A stretch of DNA of 64,000 bases from Dyella lutea (GCF_024158035.1 NZ_JAMZEK010000001.1:463501-527500); one strand, 5' to 3'. Shown: positions 31,375-42,310, numbered from the stretch's first letter. Notes: a model not told the origin generated them from the letters alone. Numbers and translations: made by a program.

Positions 31375-32658
31375 ATGGACAACTCGCAGCGGCGCGTCGG
31401 CGTGATCGGTGGCGTGCGGATTCCCTTCTGCCGCAACAACACGGCGTACGCCGAGGTCGGCAATTTCGGCATGTCGGTGAAGGTGCTGGGGGCCCTGGTC
31501 GAGCGTTTCGGACTGCACGGCGTGGAGCTGGGCGAGGTCGCACTGGGCTCGGTGATCCGGCTGTCCTCGGAGTGGAACCTGGCGCGCGAGGCGGTGCTCT
31601 CTTCCGGCCTGGCGCCGACCACGCCGGCGATCACCACCGCGCGCGCCTGCGGTACTTCGCTGGACAACGCGATCATCGTCGCCAACAAGATCGCCGCCGG
31701 GCAGATCGAGGCGGGCATCGCCGCCGGTTCGGATACCACCAGCGACGTGCCGATCGTCTACGGCGAGCGCCTGCGCAAGCGGCTGCTGGCGGTCAATCGC
31801 GCGAAGACCCCGCTGGACAAGCTGAAGACCGCCTTCCGCGGTTTCTCCTTCGGTGAACTGAAGCCGGCCTTCCCCGGCGTGGCCGAGCCGCGCACCGGCA
31901 TGTCGATGGGCGACCACTGCGAGAAGATGGCGCGCGAGTGGCACATCGCGCGCCGGGCGCAGGACGAGCTGGCGCTGGAGAGCCACCGCAAGCTCGCCGC
32001 CGCCTACGACACGGGCTTCTTCGACGACCTGGTCGTGCCGTTCCGCGGCCTCAAGCGCGATGGCTTCCTGCGTCCGGACACGACGCTGGAAAAGCTCGCC
32101 GCGCTGAAGCCCGCGTTCGACAAGAGCTCCGGCCACGGCACGCTCACCGCCGGCAATTCCACCGGTCTGTCCGACGGCGCCGCCGCAGTGCTGCTCGGCA
32201 CCGAGGCATGGGCCGGCGCGCACGGCCTGGCCGTGCAGGCGTGGCTGCGCGATGCGGAAGTGGCGGCAGTCGATTTCGTGCGCGGCGAGGGCCTGTTGAT
32301 GGCGCCTACGGTCGCCGTGCCGCGGATGCTGGCGCGGCAGGGGTTGTCCCTGCAGGACTTCGACTACTACGAGATCCACGAGGCCTTCGCTGCTCAGGTG
32401 CTGTGCACGCTGCGCGCGTGGGAGAGTGCCGATTACTGCAGGCAGCGCCTCGGCCTGGATGCGCCGCTGGGCAGCATCGATCCGGCAAAACTCAACGTCC
32501 ACGGCTCGAGCCTGGCCACCGGCCACCCGTTCGCCGCCACCGGCGCGCGCATCATCGCCTCGCTGGCCAAGCTGCTGCTGCAGAGGGGATCCGGTCGCGG
32601 CCTGATCTCGATCTGCACGGCCGGTGGCATGGGCGTGACGGCGATCCTCGAGCGCTGA
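31375..32658 (+). CDS. Acetyl-CoA C-acyltransferase (thiolase, FadI/FadA group)
   Basis: Thiolase of 427 residues that cleaves 3-ketoacyl-CoA or condenses acetyl-CoA units. The nucleophilic cysteine lies in TTARACGTSLDNA, the His/Glu pair in YYEIHEAFAAQ, the second active-site His in ATGHPFAATGARI and the final Cys in CTAGGMGVTAIL. Length and the insert around KTAFRGFSFGELKPAFPG fit the FadI-like group found next to FadJ, but no partner gene is adjacent. Expected role: last step of fatty-acid beta-oxidation or ketone/PHB metabolism. Confidence 0.92.
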   Translation: MDNSQRRVGVIGGVRIPFCRNNTAYAEVGNFGMSVKVLGALVERFGLHGVELGEVALGSVIRLSSEWNLAREAVLSSGLAPTTPAITTARACGTSLDNAIIVANKIAAGQIEAGIAAGSDTTSDVPIVYGERLRKRLLAVNRAKTPLDKLKTAFRGFSFGELKPAFPGVAEPRTGMSMGDHCEKMAREWHIARRAQDELALESHRKLAAAYDTGFFDDLVVPFRGLKRDGFLRPDTTLEKLAALKPAFDKSSGHGTLTAGNSTGLSDGAAAVLLGTEAWAGAHGLAVQAWLRDAEVAAVDFVRGEGLLMAPTVAVPRMLARQGLSLQDFDYYEIHEAFAAQVLCTLRAWESADYCRQRLGLDAPLGSIDPAKLNVHGSSLATGHPFAATGARIIASLAKLLLQRGSGRGLISICTAGGMGVTAILER

Positions 32659-32679
32659 CTGGCCGGGCGGCGTGTCGCG

Positions 32680-33198
32680 GTGAGAATCACCCCGCGCCTG
32701 CGCGTCACGTCGCTGCTCAGCGTGCTGGCGCTGCTGGTGGGTGTGCTCGGCACGCAATGGTTGTCCGGGCAGACCGCCGGCTGGGCCGGTCCCCGCCATG
32801 CGGTGATCGCCGAGCACACTGCGCCGCCCGCCCTCCGCTATCGCGCCGACCGCGAGCGCCCGGCATCGCCGCGCGTCGCCTCCATGCATGCGGCCGGCCC
32901 CGCAGAGGCGCCCGTGCCGCCGCCGCCGGAACTGGTGCCGGTCAGCATGCCGTCGCTGTCGGCCCGCTATGCCGGACTGGCCGGACACCTGGCCGGCGAC
33001 GTGGTGCTGCATATCCAGGTGGATGGCACTGGACGCGTACTCGATGCCCGGGTCGCCCGATCCAGCGGCGATGCGGTGCTGGATGCACACGCGCGGGCGC
33101 TGGTGGCGCAATGGCGATTCGCCGTGCCGCCGGACCATCCCGGCGGCCTCAGCGGCGAGCTGCCGATGCACTTCGGCACGGCGCCCGCCGCCCGTTGA
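32680..33198 (+). CDS. TonB C-terminal domain protein with N-terminal anchor
   Basis: Protein of 172 residues: one N-terminal membrane segment (LLSVLALLVGVLGTQWLSG), a short proline-rich linker (PVPPPPELVPV) and a TonB-C fold (GDVVLHIQVDGTGRVLDARV, HARALVAQWRFAVP). It is much shorter than a classical TonB, whose spacer must cross the periplasm, and there are no exbB/exbD genes nearby. GTG 32680 lies 21 bases after the thiolase stop; the ribosome site is weak. Could be an accessory TonB paralogue; xanthomonads have many. Confidence 0.72.
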   Translation: MRITPRLRVTSLLSVLALLVGVLGTQWLSGQTAGWAGPRHAVIAEHTAPPALRYRADRERPASPRVASMHAAGPAEAPVPPPPELVPVSMPSLSARYAGLAGHLAGDVVLHIQVDGTGRVLDARVARSSGDAVLDAHARALVAQWRFAVPPDHPGGLSGELPMHFGTAPAAR

Positions 33199-33214
33199 GT
33201 GACGAGTGGCCGAC

Positions 33215-35083
33215 CTACAGGATGCCGCTCGCCCCGGCGCCGAAGGCGGTGATCAGGCGCGTATAGATCAGCTTGAACGACAGCGCGACCCCGGGGAAGT
33301 CGCCGACCGGCTCGTAGCAGCTGAAGAACGCCGGGTCGCTCGGCGCCATCGGCGTGCAGCCGGGCTTGAGGTCGTAGCTGGTGGCGTAGCGGTAAGGCCA
33401 GAAATCGAACAGCGGCAGCTTCTCGGAAATGTCGCCGATCGCCTGGTTGACCTGCGAGAGCACTGGAACCGATACCCGTCGCGGTGCGATCACCCAAGCG
33501 TTCTCCGGTCCGGTCAACCGCAGGATCGACGCGCGCACCGCGTTGGCGAAGTCGCGGTCATGCACGATCACGCCGGCCTCGGTGTTGTAGTGGTCCGAGC
33601 GCGGGTCGAAGTTGTGCGAGCCCACCATCGCGAAACTGTCGTCGACGACGATCGACTTGGCGTGCAGGCCGAAGCGCAGGCCGGGCTCGATCAACGGCGC
33701 CGGCCGGTTGCGCTTGCCGCGGCTGCCGAACATCGCGCGCGTTTCCACGCCCGGGTAGCGCTCGCGCCGGCCCGTGGCGGCAGCCAGGCGTGGCGGGAGG
33801 TCGGCGTTGGCGATGGCGTAGTCCTCCTCGGCGGCCTCGGCATGCGGCTTCATCTCCTGGATCTGGAAGCCGAAATCGCGCAGGTAACGCTTGCGATGCT
33901 TGTAGGACAGCGCGTAGACCGCGAACGCGTCAGTCGAGGCCAGTGAATTGGTCGATACGCGGATCCGCGGCGGGTCGGCGCGCTTGTGCATGGCCTTGAA
34001 GATGCGCTGCGCCTGCTTGCTCATCACCAGATACGGCGTCTGCAGCACCACCTCGTGCTTCGCGCTGGCCACCAGTTGCATCACGTGGTGGGTGAAGTCC
34101 AGCGCGTGCTTGCGGGTGGGCGCGTCGGTCTTGGCCGGCAAGTCGCTGAAGAACTCGACCTGGCTGGTATGGAAGGCCGGCGCCAGCAGGTGCGCCTGCA
34201 GCCACAGCGGATTCTGGGCGTCGTGTTCGAGTCGTGCCACGCGCTGCGGTCGGCGGAAGGTCGGCGCCGGCCACCCGGGTGCCTCGGGGTGCTGCCGGAT
34301 GTACTGGTTGACGTCGCGCAGCCGGGTCAGCGGCACCGAGCGCTTGTGGTGCCAGAATAGCTCGAAGCTTGCCGCCATGTCGCGCGCGGCCGGCCCGCCG
34401 ACCATCACGTCGCGGTCGACGTAGTCGAAGCCGCCGTCCCAGTTGAAGTAGCGGTCCTGGTAGTTGCGTCCGCCGGTGATGCCGACGGTGTCGTCGACCA
34501 GCAGCACCTTGTTGTGCATGCGCTGGTTGAACTTCATGAAGCAGCACACGATGCCCGCGGCGAACTCGGCCGGGTCGGTCTCGGCATCGTGGAAGGTCGG
34601 GTTGTAGAGCTTCACCTTGAGGTGGCTGTCCACCCGCGCCAGCCGGTTCAGCAGCGCCAGGTTGCCGAACGAGAACAACTGGTCGGCGAGGATGCGCACG
34701 CGCACGCCGCGGCGGGCCGCCTGCACCAGCTGGTCGAGCACCAGCTGACCGACGTCGTCCTGGTCCCAGATGTAGGTCTGCACGTCGATCGAGTGCTTCG
34801 CCGCCTGGATCAGGTTGATGCGCGCGGCCAGCGCGTCCTCGCTGTCGGCGAGCAGTGTCACGATGTGCTGCGGATGGTCGGGCGTGGACTGCGCCATCGC
34901 CTGTTCCGCGGCCGCGAGCACGGGTGACGGTCGCGCGCAGTGGTCGGCCCCGGAGCAGTCGGAAGCCGGCGGCGTGGTCTCGGCGACGATGGCCTGCGCC
35001 TGCCGCACATGCAGGCGCGATACGGTGCAGCCCTGCAGGGCCAGCGCCAGCACGGCGCCCAGGAGCAGGAAGTGTTTCGACAT
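33215..35083 (-). CDS. Phospholipase D-family lipoprotein (two HKD motifs, cardiolipin synthase-like)
   Basis: Lipoprotein of 622 residues with a signal and lipobox (LALALQGC, lipidated Cys18). It has two PLD active sites: HNKVLLVDDTVGITGGRN and HAKSIVVDDSFAMVGSHNFD, both complete HxKx4D motifs. The family (YmdC/ClsC-like) makes cardiolipin from two phospholipids or cleaves phosphodiesters. Unlike E. coli ClsC it carries a lipoprotein signal, so it acts at the periplasmic face. It ends a leftward run ParA - sixA - yceI - pld and may share their transcript. Confidence 0.9.
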   Translation of the reverse strand: MSKHFLLLGAVLALALQGCTVSRLHVRQAQAIVAETTPPASDCSGADHCARPSPVLAAAEQAMAQSTPDHPQHIVTLLADSEDALAARINLIQAAKHSIDVQTYIWDQDDVGQLVLDQLVQAARRGVRVRILADQLFSFGNLALLNRLARVDSHLKVKLYNPTFHDAETDPAEFAAGIVCCFMKFNQRMHNKVLLVDDTVGITGGRNYQDRYFNWDGGFDYVDRDVMVGGPAARDMAASFELFWHHKRSVPLTRLRDVNQYIRQHPEAPGWPAPTFRRPQRVARLEHDAQNPLWLQAHLLAPAFHTSQVEFFSDLPAKTDAPTRKHALDFTHHVMQLVASAKHEVVLQTPYLVMSKQAQRIFKAMHKRADPPRIRVSTNSLASTDAFAVYALSYKHRKRYLRDFGFQIQEMKPHAEAAEEDYAIANADLPPRLAAATGRRERYPGVETRAMFGSRGKRNRPAPLIEPGLRFGLHAKSIVVDDSFAMVGSHNFDPRSDHYNTEAGVIVHDRDFANAVRASILRLTGPENAWVIAPRRVSVPVLSQVNQAIGDISEKLPLFDFWPYRYATSYDLKPGCTPMAPSDPAFFSCYEPVGDFPGVALSFKLIYTRLITAFGAGASGIL

Positions 35084-35105
35084 CCGTGGATGATACGTTG
35101 CGGTG

Positions 35106-35675
35106 TCAGCGCGCGGCCGCGTCCAGCGTGATCAGCAGGCCCAGATCGACCGCGTCGCTGACCGCCGTACGGTGTGCGTTCATCCCGTAGTCGCTGCGCC
35201 GGATCTGTCCGCGGACCTCGATCCGGCACGTCGTGTCGCGGCGCAGGGTGCAACTGGCCGGCTCCAGCCGGAACTGCACCGGCCGGGTCACCCCACGCAG
35301 GGTCAGCCAGCCCGGCAGCGGCCCGCCCTGGTCGAGCGCGCGCACCGGCAGTGGCGCGGAGACGAAGCGGATGGTCGGAAACAGGCGCACATCGAAGAAT
35401 TCCGGGTCGAGCACCCAGCGCCGCAGTCGTGCCGAGGTCATCGCGACGCTGTGGACGTCGACCGTGGCCTCGACCACCGCGGTGTCACGCAGTGGATTGA
35501 GCGTGACGTCGCCTTCGATATGGGTGAAGCGCCCGCCGATCTGCCGCACCCACAGCAGGCGCACGCTGAACTCCGCATGCGAGCGGGCGCTGTCGATGCG
35601 GTAGTCCGCGGCGGATGCGACAGCGGGCAGGAACAGCAACGCGAGCAGCAGCGGCAACCAGGCCGCGGCCCTCAT
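35106..35675 (-). CDS. YceI family periplasmic protein
   Basis: Secreted lipocalin-like beta-barrel of 189 residues; the family binds isoprenoid or fatty amide ligands. Signal peptide MRAAAWLPLLLALLFLPAVA, then the family opening YRIDSARSHAEFSVRLLWV, the conserved FFDVRLFPTIRFVS and the end SDAVDLGLLITLD. The ATG overlaps the sixA stop (ATGA). Family members respond to osmotic or alkaline stress or to isoprenoid metabolism; the local role is not shown. Confidence 0.92.
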   Translation of the reverse strand: MRAAAWLPLLLALLFLPAVASAADYRIDSARSHAEFSVRLLWVRQIGGRFTHIEGDVTLNPLRDTAVVEATVDVHSVAMTSARLRRWVLDPEFFDVRLFPTIRFVSAPLPVRALDQGGPLPGWLTLRGVTRPVQFRLEPASCTLRRDTTCRIEVRGQIRRSDYGMNAHRTAVSDAVDLGLLITLDAAAR

Positions 35676-36145
35676 GGTGACCAGAAGGCGTCCAGTCGCG
35701 CGTTGCCGGGCTCGAGCGCGCCGTTCAGGTGCAGCACCGCCAGGCCGGCGGGCGGCATGCCGCGGAACTCGTCCGATCGCCCCTCCACCAGCAGGGCGAC
35801 CAGCCGCTCGATGCCCGGGTTGTGGCCGACCACCATCACCGTGGCCACGCTCTCGTGTTCGTCGAGCAGGGCGAGCAGCTCGCCGGGCGTGGCGTCATAG
35901 ATCTCCTCGGCGTAGGCGAGCTCCGGCGCATGATCCAGTGCCTCCATCGCCAGTCGCGCGGTGGCGCGGGTGCGCTCGGCGGGCGAGCAGAGCACCCGCT
36001 GTGGCCGCGTGCCGTGCCGGGCCAGCCAGCTGCCGGCGGCGCGCGCTTCCTGTTCGCCGTGCCCGCTGAGTCGCCGCTCGCGGTCATCGTCGCCCGGGCT
36101 GGCTGGCAGGGCTTCGGCGTGTCGCAACAGGATGAGTTCGAGCAT
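35672..36145 (-). CDS. sixA: Phosphohistidine phosphatase SixA
   Basis: Histidine phosphatase of 157 residues. The RHG-type nucleophile motif is LILLRHAEA with the catalytic His; the second Arg is in CSPAERTRATA and the second catalytic His in MVVGHNPGIERL. SixA dephosphorylates HPt domains or PtsO-type proteins. ATG 36145 has GGAGTC ahead; a GTG at 36175 would add 10 residues. The stop is coupled to yceI. Confidence 0.92.
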   Translation of the reverse strand: MLELILLRHAEALPASPGDDDRERRLSGHGEQEARAAGSWLARHGTRPQRVLCSPAERTRATARLAMEALDHAPELAYAEEIYDATPGELLALLDEHESVATVMVVGHNPGIERLVALLVEGRSDEFRGMPPAGLAVLHLNGALEPGNARLDAFWSP

Positions 36146-36193
36146 GCATGACTCCGGATCGGCCGGGCGGGTCACACCCTGGCCTGGTTTGGT

Positions 36194-36826
36194 TCAATGG
36201 GCGCGCTTGATCCAGCGCAGCAGGGCCTTCCAGTCGTCCTGGTGGCTGCGCACGTTCTCCGACTGGTAATCGAAAATGCCCTTGCCCAGGGCCGCGAGCA
36301 GCACGTAGGCCTGGCTGTCGCGCAGCTGGGCAGCGATCGGGAAAGGGGCCGCCTCGCCGAGCTGGGCGACTGCGTCCTGGCTGGCGTGCGTCCAGGGCTT
36401 GAGCCGGTTGGCCACCAGCGCCACCGGCAGCTTGCCGCGCTTGATGCGCGGGATCTGCCCGAGTTCCTCGATGAAGGCGAGGGTGGCGTCCATGTCGAAG
36501 CTCGAGGGCAACACCGGTACCAGCAGCACGTCCGCCGCTTCCAGGTAAGGCTCCAGGTCGCGTTCGGTAACGCCCGCCGGGGTGTCGATCAGAGCCCGCT
36601 CGGTGTCCTCCGGGAGCTTGCCCAGTGCCTTGCGACCACCTTCCAGTGCGAGCACGCCGGGAACGCCTTCCGGCCGGCGGGCCGCCCAGCGGAACGAGGA
36701 ATGCTGCCGGTCGGCGTCGATGATGGCCGTGCGTTTGCCCGCCTGGGACCAGTGCGAAGCGAGCTGCGTGACCACCGTGCTCTTGCCGCAACCGCCCTTG
36801 CTGCTTGCCACCAGCACCGTAAGCAT
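36194..36826 (-). CDS. Orphan ParA family ATPase
   Basis: Deviant-Walker ATPase of 210 residues: SSKGGCGKSTVVTQLA (KGGxGKS), AIIDADRQHSSFRW (Walker A'), ERALIDTPAG (Walker B). Short, without the N-terminal HTH of plasmid ParA and with no parB next to it, so it resembles the ParC/MinD-like positioning proteins that place protein clusters, chemotaxis arrays or pili. Its partner cannot be told from here. It sits upstream of sixA, 48 bases apart, and downstream of a secreted unknown. Confidence 0.85.
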   Translation of the reverse strand: MLTVLVASSKGGCGKSTVVTQLASHWSQAGKRTAIIDADRQHSSFRWAARRPEGVPGVLALEGGRKALGKLPEDTERALIDTPAGVTERDLEPYLEAADVLLVPVLPSSFDMDATLAFIEELGQIPRIKRGKLPVALVANRLKPWTHASQDAVAQLGEAAPFPIAAQLRDSQAYVLLAALGKGIFDYQSENVRSHQDDWKALLRWIKRAH

Positions 36827-36916
36827 CGGCCTGACTCCGCGCGGGTAAGTGGGGCCAAGCCTACTGTGAGAGCGATGCGGCGGGAACCCGGGGGAGTGAG
36901 GAGGCCGGCTCCGTGC

Positions 36917-37960
36917 TCAGGGCGTCACGGTCGACGCGGCGGGGGCGATCGTGGCGGTTTCGCTGGTGCCGGGGGCGTCGAGCGGGATGCCCTCGTCGCG
37001 GAGCGCCGCCAGCATCAGGCTCATCTCGGTGCCACCGTTGCGGGCGAGCGCCAGCAGGTGCTGCGCCAGTGCCTTGTCGCCGGCGGCATGTGCGGACAAG
37101 GCGGCGAAGTTGCGCACCTCCCAGGCGAGGTTGGCCATCTCCGTGCGGGCCGCAGCCTGGGCCTCGGGGTCGTCCGACAGGGTCTCGCGCAGATGCAGGC
37201 CGAGCGACCGTGCCAGCGGGCTGGACCCCCACTCCAGCAGATGGGCGAGCTGCAGGCAGCTCTGCCGGGTCGCCGGATCATCCTTGCCGTCTTCGCACAG
37301 GCGCGCGGTCGCCTGCATGCCCGGCTGTGGGGCCGGCAGCAGTCCGCTGACCCCGAATACCATCACCACCTGGACCCCCCAGGCCCCGGCCGGCGAGCCG
37401 GGATCGAGCGCCGCCGGGGGCGGGGGCAGCGTGCCGACGGTGGTCGCCAGCGCCTGCAGCGCGGTGCCGGTGTAGTCGTCGTAGAGCTTGGCTCCCGCGG
37501 CACGGCGCAGGTCCTCCCGGGCGTCGTCGCGGCGCTCGTTGGCGCTGTCCTGACCCAGCTTGAGCAGCCAGACCGCGGCATTGTCGCCGGCTTCGGCGGT
37601 GAGTGCGGCGAGCGCGTCGGCATTCGGGCAGGTCCGGGCTGCGGCGTCGCAGTCGGTCAGGCGGGCCCACTGCGCCGCCGGACTGGCGCTGTCGGCCCGG
37701 GCGGCGCGGGTGATCAGGGCGTGGAAGCTCGTCGAGGACGGCTGCTTCTGCAACGGCCGGGCCAGCAGGGCGGCGCCGAGCAGGGGCATCGCGTCGGCGC
37801 GCGGCGCCAGCACACTCACCAGGTCGCGCTGGAAGCCGACCAGCGCCTGCGCGCGGGTCGTGGCCGGCGAGGGCGCCGCCTTGTCCCGCGCCATCGTGGC
37901 CATCGGCAGGCTCGCGAGGCCCAGCATCAGGCTGATGGCCAGTCGTTGGCGTACTCGCAT
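36917..37960 (-). CDS. Secreted protein of unknown function
   Basis: Protein of 347 residues with a signal peptide (MRVRQRLAISLMLGLASLPM, ending TMARD). The remainder is alanine-rich and predicted helical, with four cysteines (TDCDAAARTCPN, ARLCEDG, QSCLQLAH) that could form disulfides in the periplasm. Helix-turn-helix repeats (DNAAVWLLKLGQDSANERRD) suggest a TPR/Sel1-like solenoid but I cannot assign it. ATG 37960 is chosen because it opens the signal peptide. It is divergent from the small membrane protein and may be cotranscribed with the ParA gene (90-base gap). Confidence 0.75.
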   Translation of the reverse strand: MRVRQRLAISLMLGLASLPMATMARDKAAPSPATTRAQALVGFQRDLVSVLAPRADAMPLLGAALLARPLQKQPSSTSFHALITRAARADSASPAAQWARLTDCDAAARTCPNADALAALTAEAGDNAAVWLLKLGQDSANERRDDAREDLRRAAGAKLYDDYTGTALQALATTVGTLPPPPAALDPGSPAGAWGVQVVMVFGVSGLLPAPQPGMQATARLCEDGKDDPATRQSCLQLAHLLEWGSSPLARSLGLHLRETLSDDPEAQAAARTEMANLAWEVRNFAALSAHAAGDKALAQHLLALARNGGTEMSLMLAALRDEGIPLDAPGTSETATIAPAASTVTP

Positions 37961-38122
37961 GGATGCAGGTCCCTTGGCATGCAAAGCGGCAAGCGTACCG
38001 CGTGCGGATTAAGCCTGGCTGATCCGCGGGCCGGCGCGACCATCGCTGGCCGCCCCGGGTTGCTACCATCGAAGTCTTTGCCGCGCATGACGCGCGCCAT
38101 CGTGCGATCACCGGAGACGCGA

Positions 38123-38317
38123 GTGGATACCTTCAATCATCTCGACGGCGCCATGCCGTGGTTCGCCGGCTGGGGGACCCTGGCCCTGGTCAATGCCGGG
38201 CTGGCGCAGGGCAAGAACCGCAGCGGCCTGCTCTGGTTCGCCCTGTCACTATTGTTCGGACCGCTGGCGACACTCGCGCTGGTGCTGTTGCCGAAGGTGC
38301 GCGCCAAGCTGTTCTGA
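38123..38317 (+). CDS. Small hydrophobic protein, 64 residues
   Basis: Begins at GTG 38123 (GGAGACGCGA in front) and reads MDTFNHLDGAMPWFAGWGTL, then a transmembrane segment LLWFALSLLFGPLATLALVL and a basic end KVRAKLF. Two hydrophobic segments separated by QGKNRSG suggest a hairpin with both ends on one side. Not recognised; similar short proteins with WF..SLLFGPLAT are seen in other bacteria as antitermination-independent 'hypothetical' genes. The long open frame upstream of it is noise. Confidence 0.65.
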   Translation: MDTFNHLDGAMPWFAGWGTLALVNAGLAQGKNRSGLLWFALSLLFGPLATLALVLLPKVRAKLF

Positions 38318-38334
38318 GCCGGCGCGCGGGCGGC

Positions 38335-39189
38335 TTACTCGCCCAGTGCCTCGCGCATGAACTCCGGCTGCGCCAGCGCGGCCTTGTGGATCTCGGCGTT
38401 GTAGTAGCGGGTGGCGAAATTCTTGGCTGCCGCGCCGCGCTCGCGGAAGCCGGACAGCTCGCCGCCCTTGCGCACCATGGTGCAGCTCCACCAGCCGGTC
38501 GGGTAGCACGGCTGCGGGAACGGCAGCGTCTTCACCGCGCTGAAGCCGGCCGTGCGCATCGCGGCCCGCATCGACTTGATCAGCTCGATGTGCGCCAGCG
38601 GCGACTCGGACTGCTGCACCAGGATGCCGCCGTGGCGCAGGGCCTTGTGGCAGCTGGCGTAAAAGGCGGCGTTGAACAGGCCTTCGGCCGGGCCGACCGG
38701 GTCGGTCGAGTCGACGATGATCAGGTCCAGCGATTCCGGCTCCGCCTCGGCCATGTACTTGATGCCGTCGATGAACAGCAGCTCGGCGCGCGGATCGTTG
38801 TTCGCCTCGCACAGGTCCGGGAAGTACTGCTCGGCGAGGCGGGTGACGCGCTCGTCGATCTCTACCTGGGTGGCCTTCTCCACTTCCTCGTGCTTGAGCA
38901 CCTCGCGCAGGGTTCCGCAGTCGCCGCCGCCAATGATCACCACGCGCTTGGCGCGCGCATGGGTGAACAGCGCCGGGTGGGTCATCATCTCGTGGTAGAG
39001 GAAGTTGTCGCGGCTGGTCAGCATTACGCAGCCGTCGATCACCATCAGGTTGCCCCAGTCGGTGGTCTGGTAGATCTCGATGGTCTGGAACGGCGTCTTC
39101 TCGGCGTGCAGCTGCTTCTCCACGCGAAAACCGATGGAGGAGCCGGAGGCCTGGTGGGCTTCGGTGAACCAGCTGGGCTGCTGCGACAT
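38335..39189 (-). CDS. speE: Spermidine synthase
   Basis: Aminopropyltransferase of 284 residues converting putrescine and decarboxylated AdoMet to spermidine. The start MSQQPSWFTEAHQ, the acceptor segment MVIDGCVMLTSRDNFLYHEM, the nucleotide-binding GGGDCGTLREVLKH and the catalytic block DLIIVDSTDPVGPAEGLF are those of bacterial SpeE. ATG 39189 is preferred over an upstream extension to 39507, which overlaps the divergent speA promoter. A TACAAT -10 box lies about 53 bases upstream. Paired divergently with speA, so the two polyamine genes share a control region. Confidence 0.96.
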   Translation of the reverse strand: MSQQPSWFTEAHQASGSSIGFRVEKQLHAEKTPFQTIEIYQTTDWGNLMVIDGCVMLTSRDNFLYHEMMTHPALFTHARAKRVVIIGGGDCGTLREVLKHEEVEKATQVEIDERVTRLAEQYFPDLCEANNDPRAELLFIDGIKYMAEAEPESLDLIIVDSTDPVGPAEGLFNAAFYASCHKALRHGGILVQQSESPLAHIELIKSMRAAMRTAGFSAVKTLPFPQPCYPTGWWSCTMVRKGGELSGFRERGAAAKNFATRYYNAEIHKAALAQPEFMREALGE

Positions 39190-39241
39190 GGCGGGTGTTC
39201 CTGGTGACGCGTAAGGGGACGGGGATACGTAAAGACCGCGT

Positions 39242-39303
39242 ATTGTAGCGAGTTCCCCCGGGTCCCGGGGGGACACGCACCAGTCATCCGGCCCCGCTAC
39301 AAT
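39242..39303. promoter_or_regulatory. Back-to-back speE/speA promoters with a perfect hairpin between
   Basis: A -10 box TACAAT lies on the minus strand (39242-39247) for speE and another on the plus strand (39298-39303) for speA, each within the same context CGCTACAATRCGCG. Between them CCCCCGGGTCCCGGGGG (39255-39271) has perfect 8-base arms around one T and extends outward by a T-G and two more pairs. The -35 boxes are poor. Confidence 0.5.
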
Positions 39304-39469
39304 GCGCGCCTGGCGCTCCCCGGCCGCGGCCGCGCGGAGCGCCTCAAGGTCTTCCCGGCCCCGCGGCGTGCGAGGCTTCCGGCCGGCAGACCTCCTGCTC
39401 TCGCCGAGCATCTCGTCAAGGCTCGCCGCTGCGACGTTACGTTCCGTTTGCACAAGGGAGATACCGTCC

Positions 39470-41359
<1,890 letters not shown>

Positions 41360-41444
41360 TCCACTCGTCACGCTTTTCCTGTCACGACAAGGGGCGCAGA
41401 ATGATGCACTGCAAAACTTCCCCGAGACCCACAGGAGAGCGCTC

Positions 41445-42230
41445 ATGGCAAGTCTGGACGGCAAGGTTGCACTGATCACCGGCGCAGCCAGCGGCATCGG
41501 CAAGGCGATCGCCGAGCTGTATGCGAAGGAAGGCGCCGCGGTCGCCATCGCCGACATCAACCAGCAGGCCGCGGATGCCGCGGCGGCGGAGATCACCGCC
41601 GCCGGCGGCAAGGCGATCGGCGTGGTGATGGACGTCACCGACGAGGCCGCCGTCAACGCCGGTACCGAAAAGGTGGTGGCCGCGTTCGGCCGGCTGGACA
41701 TCCTGATCTCCAACGCCGGTGTGCAGATCATCAACCCGATCGACCAGTTCGCCTTCAGCGACTGGAAGAAGATGCTGGCGATCCATCTCGATGGCGCCTT
41801 CCTCACCACCAAGGCCGCGCTGCAGCACATGTACAAGGGCGACCAGGGCGGCATCGTGATCTACATGGGTTCGGTGCATTCGCACGAGGCCTCCAAGCTC
41901 AAGTCGGCCTACGTCACCGCCAAGCACGGCCTGCTTGGCCTGGCCCGCGCGCTGGCCAAGGAAGGCGCGCCGCACAACGTGCGCTCGCACGTGATCTGCC
42001 CTGGTTTCGTGCGCACGCCGCTGGTGGAGAAGCAGATCCCGGAGCAGGCCAAGGAGCTCGGCATCAGCGAAGACCAGGTAATCAAGAACGTGATGCTCAA
42101 GGACACCGTGGACGGCGTGTTCACCACGGTCGAGGACATCGCGCAGACCGCGCTCTACCTGGCGACCTTCCCGTCGGCGGCGCTGACCGGGCAGTCGTTC
42201 GTGGTCAGCCACGGCTGGTACATGCAGTAA
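41445..42230 (+). CDS. bdhA: 3-hydroxybutyrate dehydrogenase (SDR)
   Basis: NAD-dependent short-chain dehydrogenase of 261 residues that oxidises D-3-hydroxybutyrate to acetoacetate. NAD site [17 protein letters not shown] motif [13 protein letters not shown], catalytic Ser/Tyr/Lys in [20 protein letters not shown], and the substrate-specific [16 protein letters not shown] plus the Gln/His-containing end VSHGWYMQ are those of BdhA. A GAGAGC-type ribosome site precedes it. It heads a probable operon with acetoacetate decarboxylase and a patatin. Confidence 0.93.
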   Translation: MASLDGKVALITGAASGIGKAIAELYAKEGAAVAIADINQQAADAAAAEITAAGGKAIGVVMDVTDEAAVNAGTEKVVAAFGRLDILISNAGVQIINPIDQFAFSDWKKMLAIHLDGAFLTTKAALQHMYKGDQGGIVIYMGSVHSHEASKLKSAYVTAKHGLLGLARALAKEGAPHNVRSHVICPGFVRTPLVEKQIPEQAKELGISEDQVIKNVMLKDTVDGVFTTVEDIAQTALYLATFPSAALTGQSFVVSHGWYMQ

Positions 42231-42248
42231 CACCCCGAGTGGAACCGC

Positions 42249-42276
42249 CACGACGCGGCAGGGCTGCTGCGTCGTG
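42249..42276 (+). repeat. Stem-loop between bdhA and adc
   Basis: CACGACGC and GCGTCGTG pair perfectly, with further G-C pairs inside (GGCAG/CTGC). No T-tract follows, so it is not a standard terminator; it may stabilise or attenuate the operon transcript. Confidence 0.5.
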
Positions 42277-42310
42277 CCCTTGTGCAGTGTTTTCGATGGA
42301 GTGATCACGC

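Noticed and set aside
36197..38122. Long plus-strand frame in front of the 64-residue membrane protein
   Set aside because: Antisense to ParA and the secreted protein; only the last 65 codons have their own start and ribosome site.
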